Positions 6,876-13,417 of a stretch of DNA of 16,037 bases are shown here, piece by piece. A model generated the notes under the pieces. It was not told the origin of the DNA. It was given only the letters and a program-made list of their open reading frames with translations, and searched no databases. Origin of the DNA: DASXBA01 sp046729895 (GTDB taxonomy: Bacteria > Actinomycetota > Thermoleophilia > Solirubrobacterales > Thermoleophilaceae); the NCBI GenBank assembly GCA_046729895.1, contig JBKPHP010000055.1, forward strand, positions 1-16,037, written 5' to 3'. The stretch's first letter is position 1, and every line of letters starts with the position of its first letter. The position numbers and the translations under genes were made by a program.

Positions 6876-8345
6876 ATGGATGTCCCGCTGCTCGACGCCG
6901 CAATCATCGGCGCCGGCCACAACGGGCTGGTCGCCTCAGCGTACCTTGCTCGCGCCGGTTTCTCGGTGGAATGCTTCGAGCGCCGCGAGCTGGTCGGCGG
7001 CGCCTGCGTGACCGAGGAGCTGTGGCCGGGCGTCCGGGCCTCGACCGGCGCCTACTCGCTGTCGCTGCTGCGAAGCGAGATCGTGCGCGACCTGGAGCTC
7101 ATGCGTCACGGCCTCGAGGTGCGCGTTCACGAGCCCTATCTGTTCGCCCCCTTCCCCGACGGGCGCAAGGTCGTGGCCTGGTCCGATCCGCGGCGGACTG
7201 CGGCCCACCTCGCGTCGGAATGGTCGCAGGAGGACGGCGACGCCTACCTCGGCTGGTCGAACGCGCGGGCACACGCCGCCGCACGCGCGCGGCCGCTGAT
7301 GCTCGAGCCGCCGAACCGTGAGCGCTGGCTCGAGGCCGTGGGTCCGCGGTTGTTGGGCGGCGCGATCGCCGACGAGCTCGCTGCAATTCCATCCGAGCCG
7401 GTGCGAGTGCCATTCGCCATCCAGGGCCTCATCGGCACCCTCGCAGGCCCCGAGGACACCGGCACCTCGTTCGTGAGCCTCTACCACGACCTCGGGGATG
7501 CGGCCGGGCCGCCCGGCGCCTGGGGTTACCCTCGCGGCGGAATGGGAGCGGTGACCGCGGCCGTGCGGTCGGCCGCGGAGGAGGCCGGCGCGCGGATGCG
7601 CCTGTCGGCGCCCGTCGAGCGGATCCTCGTGCAGGACGGGCAGGCCACCGGACTGGTGCTTGAGAATGGCACGGAGGTCGCCGCCGGGGTCGTGCTCTCG
7701 AACGCCGACCCGCTGCGCACCGCGGCGCTCGCCGGTGTCGAGCCGCCGTCCGGGTGGCGACAGGCCGGGCCGGTCGTCAAGGTCATGCTGCTGCTGGACG
7801 GCCTGCCGGAGTTTCCCTCCTGGCCAGACGCCGCGGCATGGCGCGGCGGGATCGACATCGGGTACTCACTGGCCGACCTGTCGGCTGCCGCGGCTGACGC
7901 TCGCGCCGGCCGGCCGGCGGCGCGTCCCTGGATCGAGGCCGCGAGCCAGACCTCCGTAGACGACTCGCTCGCACCGCCGGGCAGGCACGTGCTTTCGATG
8001 TTCTGCCAGTGCTTTCCCGAGACCGCCGACGCGGAAGCCGCCGCCGACGCGGCGATCGCACGCTTCGCCGAAGCCTGCCCGGGGCTCCCGGAGCGGGTCG
8101 TCGACCGCCTGGCACTCGGGCCCCGCGAGCTCGAAGCACGCTTCGGGATCACGGGCGGGCACATCTTCCACGGCGAGATGCTGCCCGGGCAGCTCTTCGA
8201 GGACCGCCCGGACCGGCGCCGGTTCGGCGGCGTCGAGGGCCTCTACCTGGCGGGATCGGGAGCGCACCCCGGCGGAGCGGTGACGGGCGCTCCCGGATAT
8301 CTGGCCGCCCGCGCCGTTATGGAAGACTCCACCCGTGGTTCTTGA
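6876..8345 (+). CDS. FAD-dependent oxidoreductase, PYROXD2/phytoene dehydrogenase-like
   Basis: A 489-aa flavoprotein of the amine oxidase/CrtI-like superfamily. The N-terminal dinucleotide fold shows GAGHNG (Gly12, Gly14, Gly17) with the ribose-binding Glu35, followed by the second glycine pair GG (41-42). The C-terminal FAD-closing segment is at 455-474 (GLYLAGSGAHPGG, then GAPG). The GHNGLVAS and GGACVTEE wording matches the PYROXD2-like branch rather than true carotenoid desaturases. No carotenoid gene lies nearby, so the substrate is unknown. It is somewhat shorter than mammalian PYROXD2. A GGGAG at 6862-6866 supports the ATG. The gene overlaps the next one by 11 nt, so the flavoprotein and the SRPBCC protein are probably translated together. 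Confidence 0.85.
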   Translation: MDVPLLDAAIIGAGHNGLVASAYLARAGFSVECFERRELVGGACVTEELWPGVRASTGAYSLSLLRSEIVRDLELMRHGLEVRVHEPYLFAPFPDGRKVVAWSDPRRTAAHLASEWSQEDGDAYLGWSNARAHAAARARPLMLEPPNRERWLEAVGPRLLGGAIADELAAIPSEPVRVPFAIQGLIGTLAGPEDTGTSFVSLYHDLGDAAGPPGAWGYPRGGMGAVTAAVRSAAEEAGARMRLSAPVERILVQDGQATGLVLENGTEVAAGVVLSNADPLRTAALAGVEPPSGWRQAGPVVKVMLLLDGLPEFPSWPDAAAWRGGIDIGYSLADLSAAAADARAGRPAARPWIEAASQTSVDDSLAPPGRHVLSMFCQCFPETADAEAAADAAIARFAEACPGLPERVVDRLALGPRELEARFGITGGHIFHGEMLPGQLFEDRPDRRRFGGVEGLYLAGSGAHPGGAVTGAPGYLAARAVMEDSTRGS

Positions 8346-8778
8346 GGCCAGCCGGACGGTCGAGGTCGACGCCCCGATCGAGCGCTGCTACGAGCTCGCG
8401 GCGGACATCGAGGGAGCGCCCGACTGGCAGGAGACCCTGCTCGACGTCGAGGTGCTCGAGCGGGATGAGCAAGGGCGCCCGGCGGTGGTGGAGACGGTCT
8501 CGGACGCCGTCGTCAGGAAGGCGCGCACCAGGCTCCGCTTCCGCTACGACCCCCCGCACGGCTTGAGCTGGGAGCAGCTGAAGGGCGACCCGAAGTGGCT
8601 GAACGGCCGCTGGGGCTTCGAGGACCTCGGCGACGGCCGCACCCGGGCGACCTACGCGCTCGAGAGCGATCCGGGGCGGCTGCTCGGGATGCTGCTACGC
8701 GGGCCGGTGCAGGACAGGGTCAAGGAACACCTCACTCGCGCCCCGACCGACGGGCTCCAGCGGGTCGCCCCCGGCTGA
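8335..8778 (+). CDS. SRPBCC-family (polyketide cyclase/START-like) protein
   Basis: A 147-aa single-domain protein. The N-terminal strand and helix (EASRTVEVDAPIERCYELAADI, about residues 4-25) are the opening of the SRPBCC/cyclase-dehydrase fold, which makes a hydrophobic cavity for lipids, polyketides or other small ligands. The central strands (about 60-107) and a final long helix (about 110-135) complete it. It has no signal peptide. It starts with GTG at 8335 inside the 3' end of the flavoprotein gene (11-nt overlap, different frame), which suggests translational coupling and a shared pathway, perhaps ligand binding for the oxidoreductase. The actual ligand cannot be read from the sequence. 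Confidence 0.8.
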   Translation: MVLEASRTVEVDAPIERCYELAADIEGAPDWQETLLDVEVLERDEQGRPAVVETVSDAVVRKARTRLRFRYDPPHGLSWEQLKGDPKWLNGRWGFEDLGDGRTRATYALESDPGRLLGMLLRGPVQDRVKEHLTRAPTDGLQRVAPG

Positions 8779-8800
8779 GAGCTCCCGCACTCACCACGAC

Positions 8801-8806
8801 TATCGT
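8801..8806 (+). promoter_or_regulatory. Possible -10 box of a leaderless promoter for the hydroxyacid dehydrogenase
   Basis: TATCGT lies 9 nt before the ATG at 8816, in a 37-nt gap with no Shine-Dalgarno site. Transcription starting about 7 nt downstream would begin at or very near the start codon. No clear -35 hexamer is seen. Confidence 0.35.
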
Positions 8807-8815
8807 GCCGCGGCA

Positions 8816-9760
8816 ATGGCGCGCGTGTTCGTGACTTGGCAGCTGCCCTGGTCGGCGCTCGATCGGCTGGCCGCCACGCACGAGACGGCGGTCTGGGCCG
8901 AGGGGGCGCCGCCCCCTGCCGACCAGCTGCGTGAGCGGGCCGCCCCCGTCGAAGGGCTGCTCACCATGCTCACGGACCGAGTCGATGCCCAGTTGATCGC
9001 CGCCTGCCCGAACCTGCGCGCCATCTCGAACTACGCGGTCGGCGTCGACAACGTCGACCTGGCCGCGGCAACGGCCCGCGGGATCCCGGTCGGCAATACG
9101 CCCGGCGTGTTGACGGACAGCACCGCCGACCTGGCGGTGGCCCTTATGCTCGCCGCCGCGCGCCGGATTGTCGAGGGGGACGCCGTGGTGCGCCGCGGGG
9201 AATGGCTCACCTGGGAGCCCGACTTCATGTTGGGACGCGACCTGCACGGCGCCACCGTGGGGATCGTCGGCTACGGCCGCATTGGGCAGGCGGTGGGACG
9301 ACGGCTGGAGGGCTTCGATTGCGAGCTGCTACACCTCCGCCGCTCGGGAGGCACGCCGCTGGAGGAGCTCCTGGAGCGCTCCGACTTCGTCACCCTGCAC
9401 CTTCCGCTCAGCGAGGACACGCGCGGTCTGATCGGCGAGGAGGCGCTGGCACGGATGAAGCCGACGGCGTACCTCGTCAACACCGCCCGCGGGCCGATCG
9501 TCCACACCGCCGCGCTCGACCGTGCGCTGCGCGGGGGCGAGATCGCGGGCGCCGCGCTCGACGTCACCGACCCCGAGCCGCTACCGGCGGACCACCCGCT
9601 GCTGGAGGCCCCCAACCTCACGGTCCTGCCGCACCTGGGCTCCGCGACCCACGCCACCCGCGCGGCGATGGCGGGCGTGGCGGTGGACAACCTCATGGCG
9701 GCGCTGGCCGGAGAGCGGATGCCGTACTGCGCCAACCCGGAGGTCTACGAGCGGTCCTGA
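8816..9760 (+). CDS. D-isomer-specific 2-hydroxyacid dehydrogenase (glyoxylate/hydroxypyruvate reductase-like)
   Basis: A 314-aa soluble NAD(P)-dependent dehydrogenase that interconverts 2-keto acids and D-2-hydroxy acids. The split catalytic domain surrounds a Rossmann domain with GYGRIG (152-157). The catalytic set is complete: Arg225 in NTARG, Glu254 in DPEP and His273 in LPHLGSAT. The segment after the second Rossmann strand reads HLRRSGG (173-179); arginines there favour NADPH, as in glyoxylate/hydroxypyruvate reductases. SNYAVGVDNVD (71-81) is the family's substrate-loop region. There is no SD before the ATG, but a -10-like TATCGT lies 9 nt upstream, so the mRNA may be leaderless. It is convergent with the YjbQ gene. 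PGDH (SerA) is unlikely because no ACT domain follows. Confidence 0.92.
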   Translation: MARVFVTWQLPWSALDRLAATHETAVWAEGAPPPADQLRERAAPVEGLLTMLTDRVDAQLIAACPNLRAISNYAVGVDNVDLAAATARGIPVGNTPGVLTDSTADLAVALMLAAARRIVEGDAVVRRGEWLTWEPDFMLGRDLHGATVGIVGYGRIGQAVGRRLEGFDCELLHLRRSGGTPLEELLERSDFVTLHLPLSEDTRGLIGEEALARMKPTAYLVNTARGPIVHTAALDRALRGGEIAGAALDVTDPEPLPADHPLLEAPNLTVLPHLGSATHATRAAMAGVAVDNLMAALAGERMPYCANPEVYERS

Positions 9761-9805
9761 TCACCGCCGTCTCGGACCTCCTCCTCAGTCTGAGATGCGA
9801 GCAGG

Positions 9806-9821
9806 GGCGGCTTTTGCCGCC
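9806..9821. terminator. GC-rich hairpin between convergent genes
   Basis: GGCGGC-TTTT-GCCGCC is a perfect 6-bp stem with a four-base loop, placed between the stops of the dehydrogenase and the YjbQ gene and ending 2 nt from the YjbQ stop codon. Its position suits a bidirectional transcription end. No T-tract follows on either strand, so it would be an I-shaped terminator at best. Confidence 0.35.
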
Positions 9822-9823
9822 GC

Positions 9824-10285
9824 TTACTCCCCGATCACCTTGATGACCAGCCGCTTCGCGCGCTGCCCGTCGAACTCGGTGTAGAAGACGGCCTGCCAGG
9901 GGCCGAGGTCGAGCCGCGCATCGGTGACCGGCAGGATCACCTGGTGGTGGACGAGCAGGTTCTTAAGGTGGGCGTCGCCATTGTCTTCGCCGCCGCGGTG
10001 GTGGCGGTAATCGCCGGGGTCCGGCAACAGCTGGCGGGCCACGTCGTTGGACGGGGGCTGCCAGCTTGGCGGCGCGAGCTTGTCGAGCCACTCGAGGGCG
10101 TCCTCCTGGATGCCCGGCTCGTCATCGTTCACCCACACCCCCGCGGTGATATGCATCGCCGATACCAGCGCGAAGCCCTCCGCGATCCCGGCCTCGTCCA
10201 CCGCCGTCTGGACGTCCTCGGTGATGCGGACGAACTCGCGCCGACGCTCGGTGTTGAACGTCTTGTAGACGGTGTGGCTCTTCAC
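9824..10285 (-). CDS. yjbQ: YjbQ-family protein (UPF0047, thiamine-phosphate-synthase-like)
   Basis: A 153-aa member of the YjbQ/UPF0047 family, some of whose members have weak thiamine-phosphate synthase activity; the physiological role is unsettled. Family signatures present are SAMHITAGV with His45, the NGDAHLK block (102-108) with the metal-type Asp104/His106, and the LGPWQ...E.DG segment (127-140). Compared with typical members of 130-140 aa, it carries about 15 extra residues (about 74-91, Pro-rich) before the His-rich loop. The start is GTG at 10285, 20 nt after the small membrane protein gene, and no strong SD is visible, so expression probably follows that gene on one transcript. Confidence 0.85.
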   Translation of the reverse strand: MKSHTVYKTFNTERRREFVRITEDVQTAVDEAGIAEGFALVSAMHITAGVWVNDDEPGIQEDALEWLDKLAPPSWQPPSNDVARQLLPDPGDYRHHRGGEDNGDAHLKNLLVHHQVILPVTDARLDLGPWQAVFYTEFDGQRAKRLVIKVIGE

Positions 10286-10305
10286 GGTCTAGCCCGGCGG
10301 CGGGG

Positions 10306-10518
10306 CTACCAGCGGCTGTCGCTGTCTCGGCTGAAGCCGCGCTTCTTCGTCGGGTACTGACGCTTGTTGACCGCAATGGCGAAGCCCAGGAACGTCAGGA
10401 AGAAGGCGCCGAAGACGATGTAGTCGGACCAGTCGTCGGCGATCAAGATCGCGGCGGCGACGATGACACCAAGGAACAGGGCCGCGGCAATCAGTTGCAC
10501 ATGTAAGGGCTGGCTCAT
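10306..10518 (-). CDS. Small two-helix membrane protein, unknown function
   Basis: A 70-aa protein with two predicted membrane helices at about 8-27 (LIAAALFLGVIVAAAILIAD) and 31-50 (SDYIVFGAFFLTFLGFAIAV), then a basic Lys/Arg-rich tail (51-70), so the C-terminus is probably cytoplasmic. I do not recognise a family. The start is well supported: AGAGGAG lies 4 nt before the ATG, and a plausible promoter (-35 and -10 with 17-bp spacing) lies just upstream. It heads a probable two-gene unit with the YjbQ gene and is divergent from the universal stress protein gene. Confidence 0.72.
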   Translation of the reverse strand: MSQPLHVQLIAAALFLGVIVAAAILIADDWSDYIVFGAFFLTFLGFAIAVNKRQYPTKKRGFSRDSDSRW

Positions 10519-10545
10519 TAGGCTCCTCTGGCCGGAGGTGGAGCG

Positions 10546-10574
10546 AGCATAGGTCAGGCTGCCACCCGCGGCAA
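10546..10574 (-). promoter_or_regulatory. Probable sigma-70-like promoter for the membrane protein/YjbQ unit
   Basis: Read on the minus strand, TTGCCG (10574-10569) and TATGCT (10551-10546) are separated by exactly 17 bp; each matches four of the six consensus bases. A start near 10539 would leave a leader of about 20 nt containing the AGAGGAG site of the 10518 gene. It overlaps the ribosome-binding region of the divergent stress protein gene, whose SD lies at 10573-10579. Confidence 0.45.
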
Positions 10575-10583
10575 GGAGGGCAG

Positions 10584-11018
10584 ATGCTGAGCACGATCGC
10601 CGTGGGAACCGACGGCTCCGATACCGCCGCCAAAGCGGTGGACTTCGCGATCGACATGGCCGAGCGGTACGGCTCGCGGCTCGTGATCGCCAGCTCTTAC
10701 ACCCCTATCTCGGAGGACAGGCTCGCCAAGGAGCAGACGGACGCCCCCCAGGAGATCCAGTGGTCGATCAACCCGATGGAGGATGTGGAGGCGACGCTGC
10801 GGGAGGTCGAGCAAAAGGCGGGGGAGCGCGGGCTCAAGACCGTGTCCGAGGCCCGCCAGGGCGATCCCGCCGACGTGCTCTGTGACATCGCCGAGCAGCA
10901 TGACGCCGACGTCCTCGTGGTCGGCAGCAAGGGCATGCACCGCAGGTTCCTCGGGAGTGTGCCCAACACGGTGTCTCACAAGGCCCCGTGCTCCGTGATG
11001 ATCGTGAAGACGGTCTGA
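10584..11018 (+). CDS. Universal stress protein (UspA family)
   Basis: A single-domain universal stress protein of 144 aa, about the normal length. The N-terminal strand TIAVGTDGS with Asp10 and the C-terminal nucleotide loop GSKGMHRRFLGSVPNTV (about 114-130) identify an ATP-binding type Usp. The loop has six residues between GxxG and GS, as in many actinobacterial members, and is followed by APCSVMIVK. A perfect AAGGAGG (10573-10579) 4 nt before the ATG fixes the start and predicts strong translation. It stands alone on its strand, divergent from the small membrane protein gene, with a 129-nt gap to the SDR gene. Such proteins usually help survival in stress or stasis; the specific role is unknown. 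Confidence 0.93.
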   Translation: MLSTIAVGTDGSDTAAKAVDFAIDMAERYGSRLVIASSYTPISEDRLAKEQTDAPQEIQWSINPMEDVEATLREVEQKAGERGLKTVSEARQGDPADVLCDIAEQHDADVLVVGSKGMHRRFLGSVPNTVSHKAPCSVMIVKTV

Positions 11019-11135
11019 CCGGCGTCGCCATGCCACGGTCGAGCGCTTCGACGAGGCCGTCTGAGCCGATCGCATACCGGTCGCCCTAGAAACCGAATGG
11101 AGCCGGCCTTGTAGGCGGGGTGCGACCCCTTCGGC

Positions 11136-11141
11136 GATCAT
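11136..11141 (+). promoter_or_regulatory. Possible -10 box of a leaderless promoter for the SDR gene
   Basis: GATCAT (4/6 match to TATAAT) lies 6 nt before the ATG at 11148, which has no SD site. The rest of the 129-nt gap (11019-11147) shows no small gene or strong hairpin. Confidence 0.22.
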
Positions 11142-11147
11142 GCCCGC

Positions 11148-11894
11148 ATGGAACTCGAACTGAACGGCAAGGCATGCATCGTGACGGGCGCGAGCCGCGG
11201 GATCGGCGCCGTCACGGCTCGGATGCTGGTCGAGGAAGGGGCCAACGTCCTAACCGTGTCGCGGGGTGGCGCCGACCTGGAGCTCGACCTGACCGCGCCG
11301 GACGCCGCGGACCGGGTCGTCGGCGAGTGCAAGCGGCGCCACGGCGGGGTGGACGTGCTGGTGAACAACGCCGGCACGAGCCACGCCAAGGCACTCGATG
11401 AGCTAACGGACGACGACTGGCGGGGTCAGTGGGAGCTTCACGTGATGGTGCCGATGCGCCTGATGCGATCGGCTGCGCCGCTGATGGCTCGCCGTGGGGG
11501 CGGACGGATCGTGAACGTCTCCTCCTCGTCCGGGAAGCGACCATCGCTGACCAATGCCGCCTACTCGGTCACGAAGGCGGCGGAGCTGTCACTGTCGCGC
11601 GTCTACGCCGACGCCTGGGCGAGGGAAGGGGTCCTCGTGAACGCAGTAACGCCCGGGCCGGTGAGGACCCCCCTCTGGATGGCCGAGGGCGGGCTCGCAG
11701 ACCAGGCGGCCGCCGCCAAGGGCATCTCGCGGGAGGAGGCCCTCGAGGCCACGCGGGAGAAGATTCCGCTCGGCCGCTTCGGCAGGGAGGAGGAGATCGC
11801 CGCCGTGATCGTCTTCCTCTGCTCCCAGCGTGCGTCGAACGTGACGGGCGCCGCCTGGTCGGTGGACGGGGGCTCGGTCCCGGTGATCATCTAG
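11148..11894 (+). CDS. Short-chain dehydrogenase/reductase (FabG-like SDR)
   Basis: A classical SDR of 248 aa. It shows TGASRGIG (13-20) for the cofactor, Arg39 after the second strand (favouring NADPH), NNAG (73-76), and the catalytic Ser126, Tyr139 and Lys143 with normal spacing. The C-terminal GxxxVDGG region is at 234-242. Oddity: by alignment from the DDW motif (89-91), the catalytic-tetrad Asn of helix 4 is replaced by His98 (QWELHVM). The substrate cannot be inferred. It is often labelled 3-oxoacyl-ACP reductase, but no fatty-acid genes are adjacent. The glycosyltransferase follows after 34 nt. There is no SD, so it may be leaderless. Confidence 0.92.
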   Translation: MELELNGKACIVTGASRGIGAVTARMLVEEGANVLTVSRGGADLELDLTAPDAADRVVGECKRRHGGVDVLVNNAGTSHAKALDELTDDDWRGQWELHVMVPMRLMRSAAPLMARRGGGRIVNVSSSSGKRPSLTNAAYSVTKAAELSLSRVYADAWAREGVLVNAVTPGPVRTPLWMAEGGLADQAAAAKGISREEALEATREKIPLGRFGREEEIAAVIVFLCSQRASNVTGAAWSVDGGSVPVII

Positions 11895-11916
11895 TCCGCG
11901 CCACACGTCCGGGCGG

Positions 11917-11922
11917 TAGCGT
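11917..11922 (+). promoter_or_regulatory. Possible -10 box of a leaderless promoter for the glycosyltransferase
   Basis: TAGCGT lies 6 nt before the GTG at 11929, and no SD site is seen. The spacing matches the same arrangement before the genes at 8816, 13418 and 15749. Confidence 0.3.
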
Positions 11923-11928
11923 GCCCGC

Positions 11929-13335
11929 GTGCCACGGGTGGTGATGGGCCTGCTGTTCTTCCCCCGCGGCGGCTCCGCCCAGGTCGCGCGGTACCTCGCG
12001 CGCTCGCTGCCGGACGCCGGCTGGGAAGTCTCGATCGCCTGCGGATCGCTGGGCTCGCCGGGCGAGGAGTCCCACGCGGCGACCTTCTACGAGGGACTCG
12101 ACGTCCACTCCATCGATTACACGATTGCTGCGGAGGCGCCGGACCCGCTGGCGGCCGAGCCGCCCTTCCAGCCGTCATACGAGGACAGGACGGGGGCGCC
12201 GGACCGGATCTTCGCCAGCGTGGACGACTCCACCCTGGCGCGCCTCGTCGGGAACTGGGAGCGGCAGCTGGGCCGGGCCGGAGCGTGCGAGGCCGACGTG
12301 CTTCACCTGCATCACCTGACCCCGATCAACGCCGCCGCCGAAAGAGCCTTTCCGCAGACACCCCGCATAGGGCACCTACATGGCACGGAGCTCCTGATGC
12401 TGCAGGAGATCGAGGCGGGTCCGCCGGTCGGCTGGGACCACGCCGCCGCTTGGGGCGAGCGGATGCGCGACTGGGCGCGGGGATGTCAGCGTCTATTCGT
12501 GCTCTCCCCCGACGCCGTGCGGCGGGTGCCCGGCCTGCTGGACGTGGATCCCGAACGCATCGTATGGGCGCCCAACGGGTTCGACCCCTGGCGGTTCGAC
12601 CGCCGGCCGCTGCGGGGGGACAGGCGGCTCGCTCACTGGCGCCGCTGGCTCGTCGAGGAGCCGCGCGGCTGGGACGAGTCCGGCGAGCCCGGCAGCGTGG
12701 CTTACCGCGAGCACGACCTGGAGCCGTTCCGCGAGGGAGGCCCAGTGCTCCTGTACGTCGGTCGCTTCACCGAGGTCAAGCGAATCCCGTTGCTCATTCG
12801 CGCGCACGCGCGCGCTCGGGAGCGCTTCGGCTCCGGCGTGCCGCTCGTATTGCTGGGCGGCTTCCCGGGTGAGTGGGAAGGCCCGCACCCGCTGGAGGTG
12901 GTGCGGGAGACCGGCGACCGGGACGTTTTCCTCGCCGGCTGGCGGGGTCACGACGACCTGCCGGCCGGGCTCAACGCCGCCGACGTGCTCGTCCTGCCCT
13001 CGGTGCGGGAGCAGTTCGGACAGGTGTTGGTCGAGGCGATGGCGTGCGGCGTGCCCCCAATCGCCGTGGACGCCCATGGACCCGCCGAGATCATCAGGGA
13101 GGGGGAGACCGGCTGGCTCGTGCCGCCCGACGACGAGGACGCCATGGCCGAGGCCCTCGTGGCGGCTGCCGGTGATCAAGCCGAGCGGGCCCGCCGCGGT
13201 GAGGCGGCCTACGCCGAGGTGCGGGACCGCTACTCCTGGCCCGCGCTGGCCCGCGGCGTGGCGCACATCTACGACGACGTGGTGGCCGGTCGCCCGGCGG
13301 CGACCGGGGCACACACCTTGCTCGAGGCCGAGTAG
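11929..13335 (+). CDS. Glycosyltransferase family 4 (GT-B fold)
   Basis: A 468-aa soluble GT-B retaining glycosyltransferase. The N-terminal acceptor domain has GGSAQVA (14-20), VLHLHHLTP (124-132) and HLHGTE (149-154). The donor domain opens at VLLYVGRFTEVKR (273-285) and carries the EX7E motif Glu361-Glu369 in EQFGQVLVEAMACGVPPIA, then GETGWLVPP (392-400), all typical of GT4. Between the domains is a long basic insert (about 225-270). The sugar donor and acceptor are unknown. GTG at 11929 is chosen because the first strand PRVVMGLLFF starts there. The extreme C-terminus (ATGAHTLLEAE) lies inside a 43-bp tandem repeat, so the last 12 or so residues are probably a recent addition rather than part of the fold. 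Confidence 0.9.
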   Translation: MPRVVMGLLFFPRGGSAQVARYLARSLPDAGWEVSIACGSLGSPGEESHAATFYEGLDVHSIDYTIAAEAPDPLAAEPPFQPSYEDRTGAPDRIFASVDDSTLARLVGNWERQLGRAGACEADVLHLHHLTPINAAAERAFPQTPRIGHLHGTELLMLQEIEAGPPVGWDHAAAWGERMRDWARGCQRLFVLSPDAVRRVPGLLDVDPERIVWAPNGFDPWRFDRRPLRGDRRLAHWRRWLVEEPRGWDESGEPGSVAYREHDLEPFREGGPVLLYVGRFTEVKRIPLLIRAHARARERFGSGVPLVLLGGFPGEWEGPHPLEVVRETGDRDVFLAGWRGHDDLPAGLNAADVLVLPSVREQFGQVLVEAMACGVPPIAVDAHGPAEIIREGETGWLVPPDDEDAMAEALVAAAGDQAERARRGEAAYAEVRDRYSWPALARGVAHIYDDVVAGRPAATGAHTLLEAE

Positions 13336-13399
13336 CGTCGGAGCGACCGGGGCACACACGCTGCTCGAGGCCGAGTAGGCGTCGGAGCGACCGCGGCAC
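13301..13399. repeat. 43-bp tandem repeat (about 2.3 copies) spanning a stop codon
   Basis: Copy 1 is 13301-13343 and copy 2 is 13344-13387, with two substitutions (CCTTG against CGCTG) and one inserted G near its end. A partial third copy (13388-13399) has one mismatch. Copy 1 encodes the last 11 residues and the stop of the glycosyltransferase. Copy 2 repeats the same codons and TAG exactly 43 nt later, in another frame. The divergence between copies suggests the duplication is not brand new or an assembly echo. Confidence 0.85.
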
Positions 13400-13403
13400 T
13401 GCC

Positions 13404-13409
13404 TATCCT
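13404..13409 (+). promoter_or_regulatory. Possible -10 box of a leaderless promoter for the YgjP-like gene
   Basis: TATCCT lies 8 nt before the GTG at 13418, directly after the tandem repeat. No SD is present. The repeat copies would occupy the -35 position and upstream. Confidence 0.33.
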
Positions 13410-13417
13410 CCGCCGCC

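Noticed and set aside
6876..8345. Carotenoid biosynthesis cluster
   Set aside because: The flavoprotein resembles the PYROXD2 branch, and no crtB, crtE or cyclase gene is nearby.
11019..11147. Small gene or RNA in the 129-nt gap after the stress protein gene
   Set aside because: No start with SD, no strong stem-loop and no T-tract; only the possible -10 box near its end was retained.
13301..13399. Short CRISPR array
   Set aside because: Units are directly adjacent with no unique spacers, and the repeat encodes the end of a gene.
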